Of a stretch of DNA of 64,000 nt, positions 45,925-58,800 are shown in pieces. The notes beneath the pieces were generated by a model. The model saw only the letters and a list, made by a program, of their open reading frames with translations. It had not been told where the DNA came from and made no database searches. Origin of the DNA: Manis javanica (lineage: Eukaryota > Chordata > Mammalia > Pholidota > Manidae); assembly GCF_040802235.1 (NCBI RefSeq), contig NW_027332181.1, positions 186,001-250,000 of the forward strand. Reading direction: 5' to 3'. Both the position numbers and the translations under genes were made by a program. Numbering within the stretch: position 1 is the stretch's first letter; each line of letters opens with the position of its first letter.

Positions 45925-46080
45925 AATATTTACTGAGTGCTTACCATCCGCCAGGGTCTAAGTAGATTATCTCACTGATCCTCTGAGCAGCCCTATCAGA
46001 CAAAGAGACTGAAGCTTAGGGAAGTTAAGTAACTTGCCAGGGATGCACAGCTAGTAGTAGAGTGGAAACCAGGATGAGGC
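45925..46080 (-). repeat. MIR SINE fragment
   Basis: 'ggctaatatttactgagtgcttacca', 'gaagttaagtaacttgccagggatgcacagctagtagtagagtgg': reverse-orientation MIR core. Confidence 0.85.
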
Positions 46081-46596
46081 TTGGGTTACTCAGAAGGCGA
46101 TATAGAGCAGTCTTGCAATTTTTGCTCTTTAGAAGAGAAAAGAAGAATGAAGAATAAAAACAGCCATACAATGGATTCAAGAGCAACCTATGGCATGAAT
46201 GGTTTTTCCTTCAAGTCTTATATGGAAATGAAACCTGGAGTTCTGGCTTCTTTTAAATCCACCTTAAATATACTCAGCTGCTCAGAATTTTAAATGAACA
46301 CATTATTTCCCTTTCCCTTTTTGATTTTAAATCAGATTCTGCAAAGGATGGCAGGATGGAGTGCTGGCCAAAGGTAAAAGCTATGACAGTGCAGACTCAC
46401 CCTTCTAAAATGGAACTCTTTGCCCTAGAGGGTCACAAGACAGAGGAGTCTGGTGGGTGAAGTACCTCCATCTCCTATTCTTCAGGAGAATGACCAGGTG
46501 CCAGGGAATGACACAGAAAGGGCCTTCTGGGTTGGAAGTTTGACTTGGGTCACTTGAGCTATAGCTGGTGCTCATATCCTTGAAGGCCATACTCCA

Positions 46597-46850
46597 AGGT
46601 GGCAGTGTGCAATAGTGGAACAAATGTGGGCTTTAGCCCCACAGAGGGACAGGTCCACATCCTACAAATCCTGGCTCTGCCTCTTACTAGCAGTATGACT
46701 TCAAACATCCCAATTTCACTGCATTTATGTGTTGACTATGAGTATAATATCTCAAACCTCACAACTCAGCAAGATGATAATCCTTATTGCCATTTTACAA
46801 ATGTGAAAACTGACATTTAGAGAAGTTAAATAAATCACTTAAGATCTCAA
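46597..46850. repeat. Two adjoining MIR fragments, opposite orientations
   Basis: 46597-46720 is forward ('aatcctggctctgcctcttactagcagtatgac'). 46735-46850 is reverse ('gccattttacaaatgtgaaaactgacatttagagaagttaaataa'). Confidence 0.7.
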
Positions 46851-47309
46851 GATGGCTCCAAGACCATTACCCTTTCCATGGTACCATACTGCCTACCTTC
46901 CCTTCCGCCTCTAGTTTTGCATAATCTCCCTGAGCTGTCTCTCTAGTGTCCTGTAGTTTGTTTGCCTAAACAAATCAAACAAAACAAATCAAACAAGGAA
47001 TTTGAATTTCCTGAACATGACACAGCAGAATGGAATGTAAAATCCACCTGCACTGGTCAGAGATGAAAAATCTGCTTTGCATAATTCAAAGAGCAGACAG
47101 CCAAAATAACTGAGGGCTGAATGTAAAAATGCTCTTGAGTTAGGGCAGATCACGCACTCACCATCCTATTTCCAGGTCTTCTTCACTAATAACTGGTGAT
47201 TTACTTAATCATGATAATCCAGAGAAATATTTTCTATAAAGATATCATGGATTAGCAGGTCTAACCAATGCTACATATTTATTTGGCCCCCTGAGAATTT
47301 GTGTTTCAA

Positions 47310-47470
47310 CTGGTTAGCTGTGTGAACATAGGTGAGTTATTTGACTTTTCTGGGTCTCATTTATTATTGTATAAAGAAATAATATCATTATCTAGCTCAT
47401 AGGGTTGATATGAGAATGACATGAATATGTGGAAAGCACTTAAAAAGTGCATAGTAGGTGCTACATCCAT
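47310..47470 (+). repeat. MIR SINE fragment
   Basis: 'ctggttagctgtgtgaacataggtgagttatttgac' and 'tagctcatagggttgatatgagaatga': forward MIR. Confidence 0.8.
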
Positions 47471-48294
47471 TTTTTGGTTTGATGTTCACCCAGTGTGGAC
47501 CACATTGTCTTCTGTGGAATTTTGACCAAAGCAGCCCAGCCTTAAATGCCCAGATAAGCACATGGCCATTTCATTTTCTATGTTCTGGTGTTCATAGGGT
47601 ATGAGTATACTGGTTCCAGCCCCTAGTACCCTAGGACCAGGAATCCTGGCCTTCCATTTGGACTTTGCCCTTGGCTCTTTGGCCAGTCTAATCAGCCCTG
47701 GACACAACTCTGTTCAGAGGGCACACCCTGCTGGCAGCTAGACCCAGTGTACAGTCTCACATGGGCTGGGCACCCCAGCCTAGAACACTACCCCAGTTCA
47801 TGGTTGCTCTCACAGGGCATGGACCCACTCTGAACCCTCTTCGTATCAGTCTTGCCTCACATGCCACAGCCCTCTATCTTCTGTTAAATTTATTAAATAA
47901 GGGGGTGGTTAAACTGAGGTGGTTCTGATGCCTTAGCAGCCTATGTAAGCAAACCAGAACCTAAGCCTGTAAGTGCCTCAAGCTTAAAAATTCAAAATCT
48001 AAGGACAGCTAATCACAAATAGCCAAGTAGGCTTTCCCCAGTAAGACAACCACTTAAGCTATAGTCAGTCAAATAATATCCTTGCTTTGCTTCTGCCTCC
48101 TCTATATGAAAGTCTTTCCCTCAGCTCCAGTCAGTAGAGAACTCCTTGCCACTTCTGGTTTGATGCTGCTGAGTACAATTTCTGTTCACATAAACTCCTA
48201 AAATGTCTAATATGCCTCCATTTATCTTTTAAGACTTCTCAGCTCCCATCACTGAAATTTTGCTTCCAGAAAGAGCTCACGAGGGCAAGCCTTT

Positions 48295-48457
48295 TCAAGT
48301 TTCCAAACCTGACCACATGTCAGAATCACTTTGTGAGTTTGTTAAAAAAAATACAGATTCCCAGGCCTGGTTCCAGATCTACTGAGTTACAATCTCCAGG
48401 GGTGGTACCTGGGAATCTATATTAAGTAGTGAGTTCCCCAAGTGATGTGGGTGCACC
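48295..48457. repeat. MER5A-like (hAT-Charlie) MITE
   Basis: 'catgtcagaatcactttgtgagtttgttaaaa', 'cagattcccaggcctgg' and 'ggtacctgggaatct': MER5A internal sequence. Confidence 0.75.
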
Positions 48458-49669
48458 TAGCCCAACTCCTATTCATTCACTGGTATTTAGGAACAAAAGT
48501 GAACTAAACTCAGCCTTCCTGTGTGTGTGCTCTCTGATGCAGCAAATTCCATTTTTTGGATATCTCTGGCTTTGGTCTGTCTCTTCAAGTGCAGATGTTT
48601 TGGGGAGCATCTCTTATTAGTGACAATTATATATCTCTCACCAGTCTTACATAGAAAGAGAAAGGAGACATCGAAAAGGAAGTTTGCCCTCCCTGCCAGT
48701 TTACCTCAAGCCTAACTCCATGCTCCAGTTCCCTCTAGGCTGAGTTTTATGGCTGTTTCTAACTACAGATGTTCTTGGCTCCACAGCTATGCTTTGGGGG
48801 AAAAATACTTTAGTTGTGTGTGTGTTTCAAAAATCCTACTTGCACTGTTTTTTAAATAAGTTTACTGGTATTTGAAGGACAAACATTTTTCTAGGTGTAA
48901 CAGATTTATTTGATATATCATTGCCTTTCCTTTCCAAAGATGAAAAAAGCAGTTGCAGTGTGAGTGAGAGGTATAGCCAACAAGATTGATGGTTCCCTCC
49001 CAAAAGATGCACATATGTCCCTCTGCAACAGCTCAAGACTCTCTCCCTGGCTGTCCCTCCAGCCAAAGTCTTTGCTCACTCAAAAGCATGCCTGCAATCC
49101 TTCTAGCAACCAGCCTGCAGCCCCACTTTCCCAGATGCTCATGTGAAGGTCACATCACATGATGCTTTGCCTTAGCAAACCCTGCAAGCAGCTTGGTTTC
49201 CTCCTAATTTGAGATGCAGTGTTTGTTACTCCAGGCTGTCCTGGCAGCTGCTGCTATCCAATCTACGCTGAAGTCCTAGTGGAGATTCGTCTTGGGATGA
49301 GCAGTGTCTCTTTGCTCTGGCTTCTTTCGACTTCTCTGTGAGCATACATTCCAGCCCTTGAATGGCTAGAGGGCTGCCTGGCAGGTTGATCAAACAGTTA
49401 TGAAGTGGATGTGTTGAAATCTGTGGTGTGTCTGGATATGAAATCTCAGAAGGAACTTCTGCTAAGCAGATCTTAGGATTTCCCAGTATGTGGGCTCACT
49501 CTTGCAGCTGTCCAGAGAACTTTCCGGATCCATTTCTCCACCAAGTCCTCTCCAAAGCAAATCTTGAACTTCTGTGCAGGTGAGGACATACTTGCCTTTG
49601 CCCTCAGGAAATGGAGTCAGAGATGCCCTTCTAAAGGCCAAAGGAGTTTGTCCTATCCTAGAAATATTT

Positions 49670-49675
49670 TTTATT
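49670..49675 (-). terminator. FNDC7: Candidate FNDC7 poly(A) signal
   Basis: TTTATT on the plus strand is AATAAA on the minus strand, about 175 bases past the FNDC7 stop and the first such hexamer downstream. Use of the site is inferred only. Confidence 0.4.
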
Positions 49676-49846
49676 TTAATACATCTTTTCCATCTCTAAT
49701 CACACTAACAATTGAGACAACTCTGCAAAAGATATGGAGAGAATTTTTTAAAAACAGAGCCAAAAATCTTTGCCTTTGAATCATATAACTTCAATTTAAA
49801 TTACTCACTAGGTCAAGTCTCTGTTTTTCCCCCATGACTCACAGTA

Positions 49847-49878
49847 TCATTCTGCATTTCTCTTCCCTCTGTAAATCA
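49847..49878 (-). CDS. FNDC7: FNDC7 terminal coding exon
   Basis: 32 nt to the stop. The acceptor CCCTTTTCAG is followed by VIYRGKRNAE and TGA (49847-49849). The frame continues from the microexon in phase 1. The 3' UTR would run toward lower coordinates. Confidence 0.85.
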
Positions 49879-52800
49879 CTGAAAAGGGCAGGATGAGAGA
49901 GAAGGCACAAAATAAAATAAATATGCAGAAATATTATTAAATAAAAAGTCCCTCAAGTGTCTCTGAGATCTAGATTAGTATTTTGATTTGAAAATATTTC
50001 TGTAGCACTTCTCAGCAAGTAAGCAGTAAATTAAGACAATCTGAATTGTTCAAAGGGCAAGAAGAAACTGACCACTGGTTTCTAACTCTCAGAGTGATCT
50101 CTCTCCTGCTTCATGAGATGAATCCTCCCAGAGTCTCTTTAAGCTCAGACTACTGACTCAAGACCAAAACCTTTCCTCTCTACCCTCAGGCCAACTTGCT
50201 GTGTTCTCAGAGACCTCCCAAATTTTATTGATTCATAGTTGTGTAGGGAGGATTTAAGCCTGTTCGACAGCTGAGGGACTTGCAGAGAGGAAACTTCCAT
50301 GGAATGTACAGAAGACACTGAAGCAGGCTGCATGCTGAAGACAGTATCTGCCCCCATGGAGTAATGTCAGTCACAACCCCTCCAGTCTACCTTCTGTTAG
50401 CGACCCCTCACTTCAAGTAGATTGTTTTTTCTCCCTTCCAACCTGTATCAAATTTCCAGCATCAAAGAAGCTTCACTGAATCAGAGCCGTAGTTCTCAAA
50501 CTAGCGTGCATCAGAATCATCTGGAGGGCGTGTTAAAACAAGGATTGCTGGGTACGGACCCCAGAATTTCTGATTCATCAGGACTATGTTGGAACCCCAG
50601 AAATTACATTTCTAAAGAAGTTCCAGATATTGCTCATGCTGTTAGCCTTGGTATCACCCTTTGAAAACAAATGAGTTAGGGTATTATGAAGACTGAGGTT
50701 AATGTACAAATATCTTAGTTAGAAGTAGCACATTAGGATGTTAATACCTAACACATAATAGAATTGAGTGTGATATGAGCTTAAAGTGATCCTGAACTAA
50801 TAATAACTACCCCTTATTAAATGCTTATTATGGTCCTGTCATTGTGTCCAATAATTTACATCTCCTTTAATCCTCATAATGTCTTATGAGGTGATGATTC
50901 CAATTTACAGATGAGGAAACCCATGCTTAAAGCGAATTGAAACAACTCACCTAAGGGTAAGTGATAGTGACAGGATTTGAACTCAGATATGTCTCTTAAA
51001 AAAACCCATTCGTGCTGTTGCAAAGCTTTAGGAAAACCTAAGAGTCAAAGAAGACCAAAACTCTCAGGTCAACAAGATTCTTAAGGGTTCTCTTAATGTA
51101 TCTGGAAGCCCCACATCAGCAAAGGATCTAATTTGACTCGTACAGGAGAAAAAATGCCAAAACTAGAGACAGCGATTTAGAATTTTTCCCTAGATACAAT
51201 GAATTGTTTGGTGTAGATGCCCTCAAATGATCTGGTTTACTCTTGTATTTGAGAGTCTTGCAGGATTTCTACAAAGATATGCTTAAAGAGAGGCCAAATT
51301 TCAGACTCAAGACTGAACCTTGCTAAGGGAGAAGCCAAGGTCAAGGGTATCCCAAGAGGGACAGAAGGAGGGGAAAGTAGTGACTTCGTTCAGTGCTTCT
51401 CAAAATTCAAGAGTGTTAGAATCACCTGGGAACCTGATACAAGTGCAGAGGCCCAGGCCCTATTCCATTTCAATAGACCTGGGCCTCTACAGTCTATTGG
51501 ATCTCCAGGAGAGTCTGATACACACCCGAGTTTGAGAACTACTACCTATGCAGTGTTTCTCAAACTTAAATACGCATATGAATCACCTGGGCATTTAGTA
51601 AATCAAGGTGGAGCCAGAGATTGTACATTTTTTACAGCTTTCTGGTGATGCTGATGAGCAGCAAGGTCTGAGTGATGGTTTTCAAGCATTTTTTTTTTAA
51701 GCATTGCAATTCTTTCCTTAACAAAATCTTAGGCAAGGCCAGTATATAATACAACGTTCTTCTCCTAGGGTTCCCCAAGACACTTCTACTACCCCTCTAT
51801 GGCTCAAGGAACACTGATTAAACATCCCCATAACACTGGAAGTAGGTTCTAAAGATGCAGACCTGGATCTGTGTACATTTCACTGAAGACCAGAGCTTCT
51901 GTTAATTAGTACTTTGGGAATTTTTAAAAGTAATTTTTATAATTTTGTAAGTTCCTCACAGTTTGCTTTCAATAAGCCAGATCTGTTTCCCTGTAGTCAC
52001 TGGAAGCAGAAACCTCTTAAAAATTAATAGGGATTGTGTTTATTTCAGACCTGCAGGTAGCACAAGAATTGGTAAAGCATGTGTCCTGTGTCCTGTGTCC
52101 TGTGTCCTGTGTCCTACAGTGCTCAGAGAAGCAATGGACTGAGAGAGGGAGTAGAGAACAGGCAGTGGGAGAGATTCCAGACCAATCCCTGCCAAGGTAA
52201 AGAAGTGTCAGATGAGGAGCTGGCCCAGACAGGGAGGGTTTTACTAGTAGGAAGGCATCATTTCCACACACGGCGTCTGAAGTCAGCCACGTCCGACTCT
52301 GCTTGTGTGTGTGTGTGTGAGTGCATGCATGTGTATGTATGCACACACACGTGCACATGTTCTGTCTGTAGTTTGTGGTTGATAATATTCCCTGGAGATT
52401 TTCCCAAGGCCTCAAACAAAGCAGGCCTCTGGAAGGTATGGCAAGGATTCCCCATGAAACAGCACTTGCTGCTGACTGGGTCAGCACACGCAGTTCTGTG
52501 TGGTCATCTCCGCAGTTGGGCCCAAGAGTAGCCTCCATGGAGCACCCGGAAAAGCCTAGATGGGATCAGCCCTGAGTGGATCAACCAACAATTGAGGACA
52601 GAGTGAGGATTACCTTTATTCCACTTCCCTTATTCAGCACCCTTTTTTATCCACAGGGCATATCTGCCATGCAAACTGGAAGCAGGCATCCTGGCTCTCT
52701 GTGGTCTGTCAACAGATTCCCACTAAAGCCTGCCTACTACAAGTGCGGTCACACCAGCAGCATCAATATCATGGGCATCACCTGGACCTTCCTAAAAATG

Positions 52801-55800
52801 AAAAGTCTAGACCCTTCCCACATCTACCAAATCAGAATCTGGTTTTAACAAGGCCTGGGTGATTTTGTGCACACTAAAATTTGAGACGGCCTGCTCTAAA
52901 GCAGCAGTTCTCAGCCTTGCTACATTTTAGAATGATCTATGGAGCTTTTAAAAATCCTGATGCCCAGACTAATTAAATCAAACCTTCTTGGAATAGAGCC
53001 CAAGCATCAATTACTTTGAAGCTTCCAATGTGACTCAGTGTAAGCAGCCCTGGGAGCCACTCTCTGAAGGAAGTGAAGCAACTGCCTCTCTGAAACATGT
53101 TTATATTTTCCTGTGGAACCTGGAAGACTGATATGACTTCAGGAATTCATTTCAACTGATAGAATCTGAGGGAAGACATTCTAATAGGAGAGAAAAGTTT
53201 CTGGGAAGGGAGAGCAAGAAACTCTCACATCAGAGAAAGAAAACATTTTCCTTTCTAATTGAAGTTAGCTTTGATCCCGAATTCATTAAGTCACCCTAAA
53301 GATCAACAACAAAAATTTGCTTCTATTTCATCAATGAGAAAAATGACTTACCCATTCCAAGTGTACTTCCAGAGCAGGTTACTGTAATAAATAAAAACAC
53401 AAGCATTTAAGATATATATTTATGAATATACTTTAAGATGGTAAAGATATCACTTTAGAAAAAATAATGGGTAAATGAACTAAAGAATGAATAAGAACCA
53501 GCTTGGGTGATAAGAAAAGGAGATACCAACTATCAGGATGACCTTGGGCAAGAAACATCACTTTTCTGTGCCTCAGTTTATCTGCTAAGTAGTAAGAATA
53601 AGCATGTCATCTTGATAGAGTTGTTATGAGGAACCAGTGAGTTAATACATGTAAAGCGCTTAGAATAGTACCTGGCACATAGCACTCAATAAATATTAGT
53701 CATGATTATCAGTTACAATATTATCCTGATTATCAAAGGAAGGCAGCACTGATGTTGGGGGAAAAAAAAAACTTGCCTCAAATGCATGGTTTTTACCAGA
53801 GACAGAACAAAGATGGATTCTCTAACTTAATTCTAGACACCCATTCCTTGCTAAAGTGAAATGGCTGCAGAATTAAGCTAGCACCACACCAAAGGATGTA
53901 TTGGAGTTCTAACTAACAAGGACTTTTGGTGGCTAACAGATTCTTAAAGGAATGACTCTCTAAGAGTTGAATTGTGGGTATGTGGCAGGGGAAAGAATAA
54001 AGACTTCCATTGCTCACTTACTGGCTGTATGATCATAGGCAAACACATAAACTCATTTATTCATTCTTTTTTTTTAAATTTAAAATATATAGGACAACAG
54101 TTGTGTGCTAAGCACTGAGAGTCCAAGAGATCACCACTTATTAGGGGAAATACAGTATATTCAACTCACAGTAATATGGTGTGGTGAAGATAAGGGTGAT
54201 ATGGGGTCATAAAGAAGGGAGGAAGGAGGCTCAGCCTGTGGGAATTTGGGGAGACTTCACAGAGGAGGGGAAACTTGGGCTGGTGGATTCCCTTGGTGGA
54301 GGTGAGATGGAGTGCCAAGCAAAGAGGAGACACAGCATTATCTCAGAAGCATGTATGGTATGGTATGTGTGTGTGGTAAGAGTAGGTGTGTGGATGATAA
54401 CATGGCATTAAATTAAAGAATAGAATCCTCTCCAGAGCTCTCCAAATGTGGCTAGTCTCAACTGAGAAGTGTCATGAGTATTAAATGCACACCAGATTTT
54501 GAAGACTTAGTATGGAAAAAAATAATGCAAAATTTTTATATTGATTCCATGTTGAATTTATTATATTTTGGATATGTTGGCTTAACAAAAATATATTATT
54601 AAATTAATTTACCTATTTGTTTTTACTTTTTTAATGTGGCTACTAGAAAATTTAAATTTTTATATGTGATTTGCATTAAATTTCTAGTAGACAGTGCAGG
54701 TGTACAAAGACAGACTGGGAACAGATTATGAGGGACCTTGAATGCCATGCTCAGAGGTATTGGATTTTACCCTATGGAGGAAAGTAACACTTCTGAAGAT
54801 TTTGAAGCATAAAAATAACACAAGCAGATCAGTGTCCTGGAATAATAACTCTGGTTATGAAGACAAGACGAACACAGTAGTCCAGGCGAGAGGTGGTGAG
54901 GGCCTAACAGTAGCTGTAGGAATGAGGAGAAGACGGTGGATTTAGAAACCGTCATGAAGTGAACAGAACAGGACTTGGAGATTACTTAGATATGAAGGAT
55001 GAGGGAGAGTGAAGCTGACTCTAGGGTTTTCAGCTCATGTACCTAAAAAAGGGATAATGGGAGGAAGATCGGAAACTGCAGAAGATATAGGACTTCTTTT
55101 TGGCCCTGAGGAGTTGAAATGCCTGGGACACCTCCAGCTTGAGGTGACAAGTTCAAATATGGATTTAGAGCTTAGAAGAAGAGAAGTGCTGCAGATAGAA
55201 ATTTGGGAGTCTCTGCATGTCAGTTTTTCATTTACAATTTGGAGATAATAAGATGTGTTAAGCCTACCTCATAGAGTTATTCTGAACATTTAGTGAGATA
55301 TTCAATGTGAAAACACTTGATAAACTGTAAAAACATTATACAAATATGATGAAGCACTGTCATTGGGCTGTAAGTTCCTCTTCCTAAGGGTTCATCCTCA
55401 CCCCAAGAACCTATTCCTGCCTCTTCCCACAGGACCATGCTTTGGGCCAGCTTGTCCTTCAGACAAGATAATGAAAAAGCAATGAAAGCATGACCATCAA
55501 GGAGAGTGTGAGCACTCCCTCAAAGAGGAACTGGCCCCGTTCTATCACCAGGAGCCATCTTAAACCTTCTTGTCACCTAACAGTACCTGGAAACTTTACA
55601 TTGTGGTTATCAGTGAAGGTTTCTGAACCAATATTTATTCTTCTTATGTTCATCTGCAAAGTTCCAGAGCTTTATCATAGCTTTCCTTTTTTCAGATTTT
55701 AGAAATACATGAAAAATAAATGACTATGCGCTGGGCAAGGTAGCAGCAGGTGCTGGAATACAGAGCAGGATAGTGAGGCACATACCTACAGCAACATAGC

Positions 55801-58800
55801 ACCCTTTCTACTAGCCCCTGGAGTGAAGAACTCCAAAGCTTACTGAGGCCAGTGACATATACCAGTGAAAGGCAGGAAGAATTTGCTTTAGAGCCATTAG
55901 TAGCAGAGAGCCCCTACTGGAAGGAGAGAGCCGCTATACCCAAAGATGCACAGTACACAGATGGCTCCAGCCATGGGCAGGCCCTGAAATGGAGGGCTGT
56001 ATTCTCTAATGTGTTCCTGCCAGCTCTGGTGAGATGGCAATTGCTGACAGTCATGTTTTGTGATCACAGACTGTCTGCCCACTCATATTTCCAAACCTAG
56101 ATTATGAATTATAATTCTTTTTTTCTGATCCTCCAACTCTTCCTCAGTCATAAGTCTGAATCTGTGCAAATAAAGGTTCGGTTCTCTAATTTCCAATATT
56201 CTAGGGTGCCTATCATTATCTCTGAAACTATGTTAAAAATCTACCCCCAACTCTCAGAACAGAAACTCATTTGAAATCTGCTTTATTATTTAAACAGCAA
56301 GCATCTGGTCCTTTTTCTGAAGGAGAAGAGAGGGACAGGGAAAAGAGGAGTGTCTCTAAATCAAATAATATTAAAACATCAACAATACCAAAGAAGCTTG
56401 GGGTCCCTGGTAGCCAGACTGCCTAAAGGATGTAGAAGTTTCACATCCTCTTTGACCTTTCTACTTGGCAAATACGTGGGATTGATCTGAATCTTAATTC
56501 ACAGACTGAGTTGAGGGTTAGTTTTAAGTAAAGGGTCATAACTTGCTCTACCTGAGTATATTTTTTTTGGACAGAAAGTGACCGTCAGTCCTGTCTCAGC
56601 AACTGGTGAGACCATCACGGTATATACATCCCCACAGGGTATCTCAGCGACATCACAAAAACTGAGGCCAGGGCGTGGGGCACAAGTAAAAATGCCTTTG
56701 GAACCATAGAGGTCAGTGCTATAATTGGCAGAGCCCCTGGAGGCTTGCCAGTAGATCCGGATGCCATTAGGGCCCAGCCTATATAATTTCACCCCCAAAG
56801 GACAGCAGGCACCTGAAAGATAAAAACAAACACACACACAAATTACTTATTCCACCATCACACAAACATGGCCTTAATTGCTGCAGGGAAACCATATAAG
56901 TAACCTCTTCTAAAAATATATGACTAGAGCAATATTTGCAGAGGTACTCAAGCTCTTTCCATGGTGGCCACATGACTAGAAATTCACATGTGAGGGTGAG
57001 GTGGGGCATGAAGTTTAAATAGAGGACAATGGTGAGTCAGTCCACCTGAGGCAGAGATGTATGGTATATGACTCAAACTTTATTATGAGTCAAAAGCAGG
57101 AAGTTCTTGTCAAGGTACTTGATAATGCCCTAGTTTCATGATTTTAGTGGGAATGAATTTACATGTAATTAATTGCATTCAGCTTGAATTGAAAAGACCT
57201 ATTTTGCTGAGCTGAGCAGCATGTCGCCTGGGGAGCAGTCACTTACACAAAGAGGCAGGTGACTAAGCTTTGCTCGTCCATGCTTCATCCATACTGGCTG
57301 ACGTGGTACTATTTTTTTTCTTTTCTAAGAATCTTGAGTAGGCGGTACATTAGGTGTCAAACAGGGCACCAAATGGTGGATTCCTCAGTAACTAAAGTAA
57401 TGATGTTATTGTATAATAATAAAAAATATTCAGTTACCATCAGTCTCATTTGATTTATAATTATTTTTTTTAAAAAGATGTTTTAGCCTCGAGACAAGTG
57501 CTGGGCATAGAAGCCACAGGGCATAAATCTGCAAAGAAGTAAAAAGCTAACCTTTTCAAACAATATGGCTTCTCTCTCACTTACCAACTTTACATTTCCC
57601 TGTATGGCCCCGGAAGATGGCTGGTTAGCCAGAGACGGGTAAGATTCCTCAAGGGAGGAACAACCTAAGACAGGCACAGTCGCAGGGGGGCCATCAGGTG
57701 AGAATTTGGGGATCAACAGAGGTGAGGCTCAGAACCTCACCCCCCCTGCTTTGAGAGAAATCTTCTGCATCCGTGGATGTCTTGCTGCCCTTGTCTAGCC
57801 TGGATTAATACTTAGTCCATAGGCACACACCTGATCATCTGATCATCTACATTTGCCCTCTTACAGCACTAAACTATGTTTTCTACCTTTATCTTGCATC
57901 TACCTACCACTTCAGCATTTTATTAAAAATAAAAATAATAATAATAATAGGAGAAATGTGGGATCAACATATAAATCAAGTACAAAAATCAAACGAATAT
58001 TCATATTTGACCTGATTGTTTATAGGTCATAATGCATGATCAAAACCGATAGTTTCTGTGATGAATGCCCTTGTACTGTTCACCATGTAAGAATTTATTC
58101 ACTATGTAAGAATTCATTCACCATGTAAGAACTTGTTCGTTATGCTTCAGAAGATTGGAGACTGACGAGAATTAGGCTTGAGATGGATTAATGATTGTAC
58201 ATTGAGCGTTGACCCCCCTATACTGAATTTTATTGTTGTTAACAACCATTTGATCAATAAATATGAGAGATGCCCTCTAAAAAAAAAAAAAAAAAAAAAA
58301 AAAGATGTTTTAGGTGTGAAGATAAGCCATGGGCCATATTTCCAGAATTGGGTATCAGGGTGAGAATTTAGGCAGCAAGTCTAATGGAAGAAATGGGCCA
58401 CAAGAAAGTGTAAACCAGCATACATATGTGGAGCATGTTATACACGCTTTCACATTACAGTTATTCCTGTTTCTCTTACCAGTGAGGAAACAGAATCAGG
58501 GAAGGTAAGGCAAAGCAGCTTATAAGAAACCATGTCTTAGTAGGGACTGTGGCATCTTACTACACTGATGGACAGTGACTGCAATGGGGTATGGGGGAGG
58601 ACTCGATAATATGGGTGAATGTAGTAACCACATTGTTTTTCATGTGAAACCTTCATAAGAGTGTGTATCAATAATACCTTAATTAAAAATAATAATAATA
58701 ATAAAAGAAAGAAGCCATGTCTTTAGACTCCTAGTTGAAGACTCTTTCTACTACCCCTGGGATGGCAACATTATGTTTCACCTCTTCCATCCCATGCCCT

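Larger units (their letters stand above)
45161..49846. other. Intergenic region between STXBP3 promoter and FNDC7 3' end
   Basis: No protein-coding gene recognised. It holds MIR fragments (45925-46080, 46597-46720, 46735-46850, 47310-47470) and a MER5A copy (48295-48457); part at the right is presumably FNDC7 3' UTR. The short open frames have no visible family features. Confidence 0.7.

Noticed and set aside
52017..52538. 173-codon minus-strand frame and 150-codon plus-strand frame
   Set aside because: Both run through the TG/CA tract and the 7-bp minisatellite, have low-complexity His/Thr/Val runs, and do not fit the FNDC7 exon chain.
56499..56551. C-terminal extension of the last FN3 exon to an in-frame stop
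   Set aside because: A phase-1 GT donor at 56551 leads in frame to a 30-nt exon and a terminal exon encoding the expected FNDC7 tail, so the extension is probably intronic.
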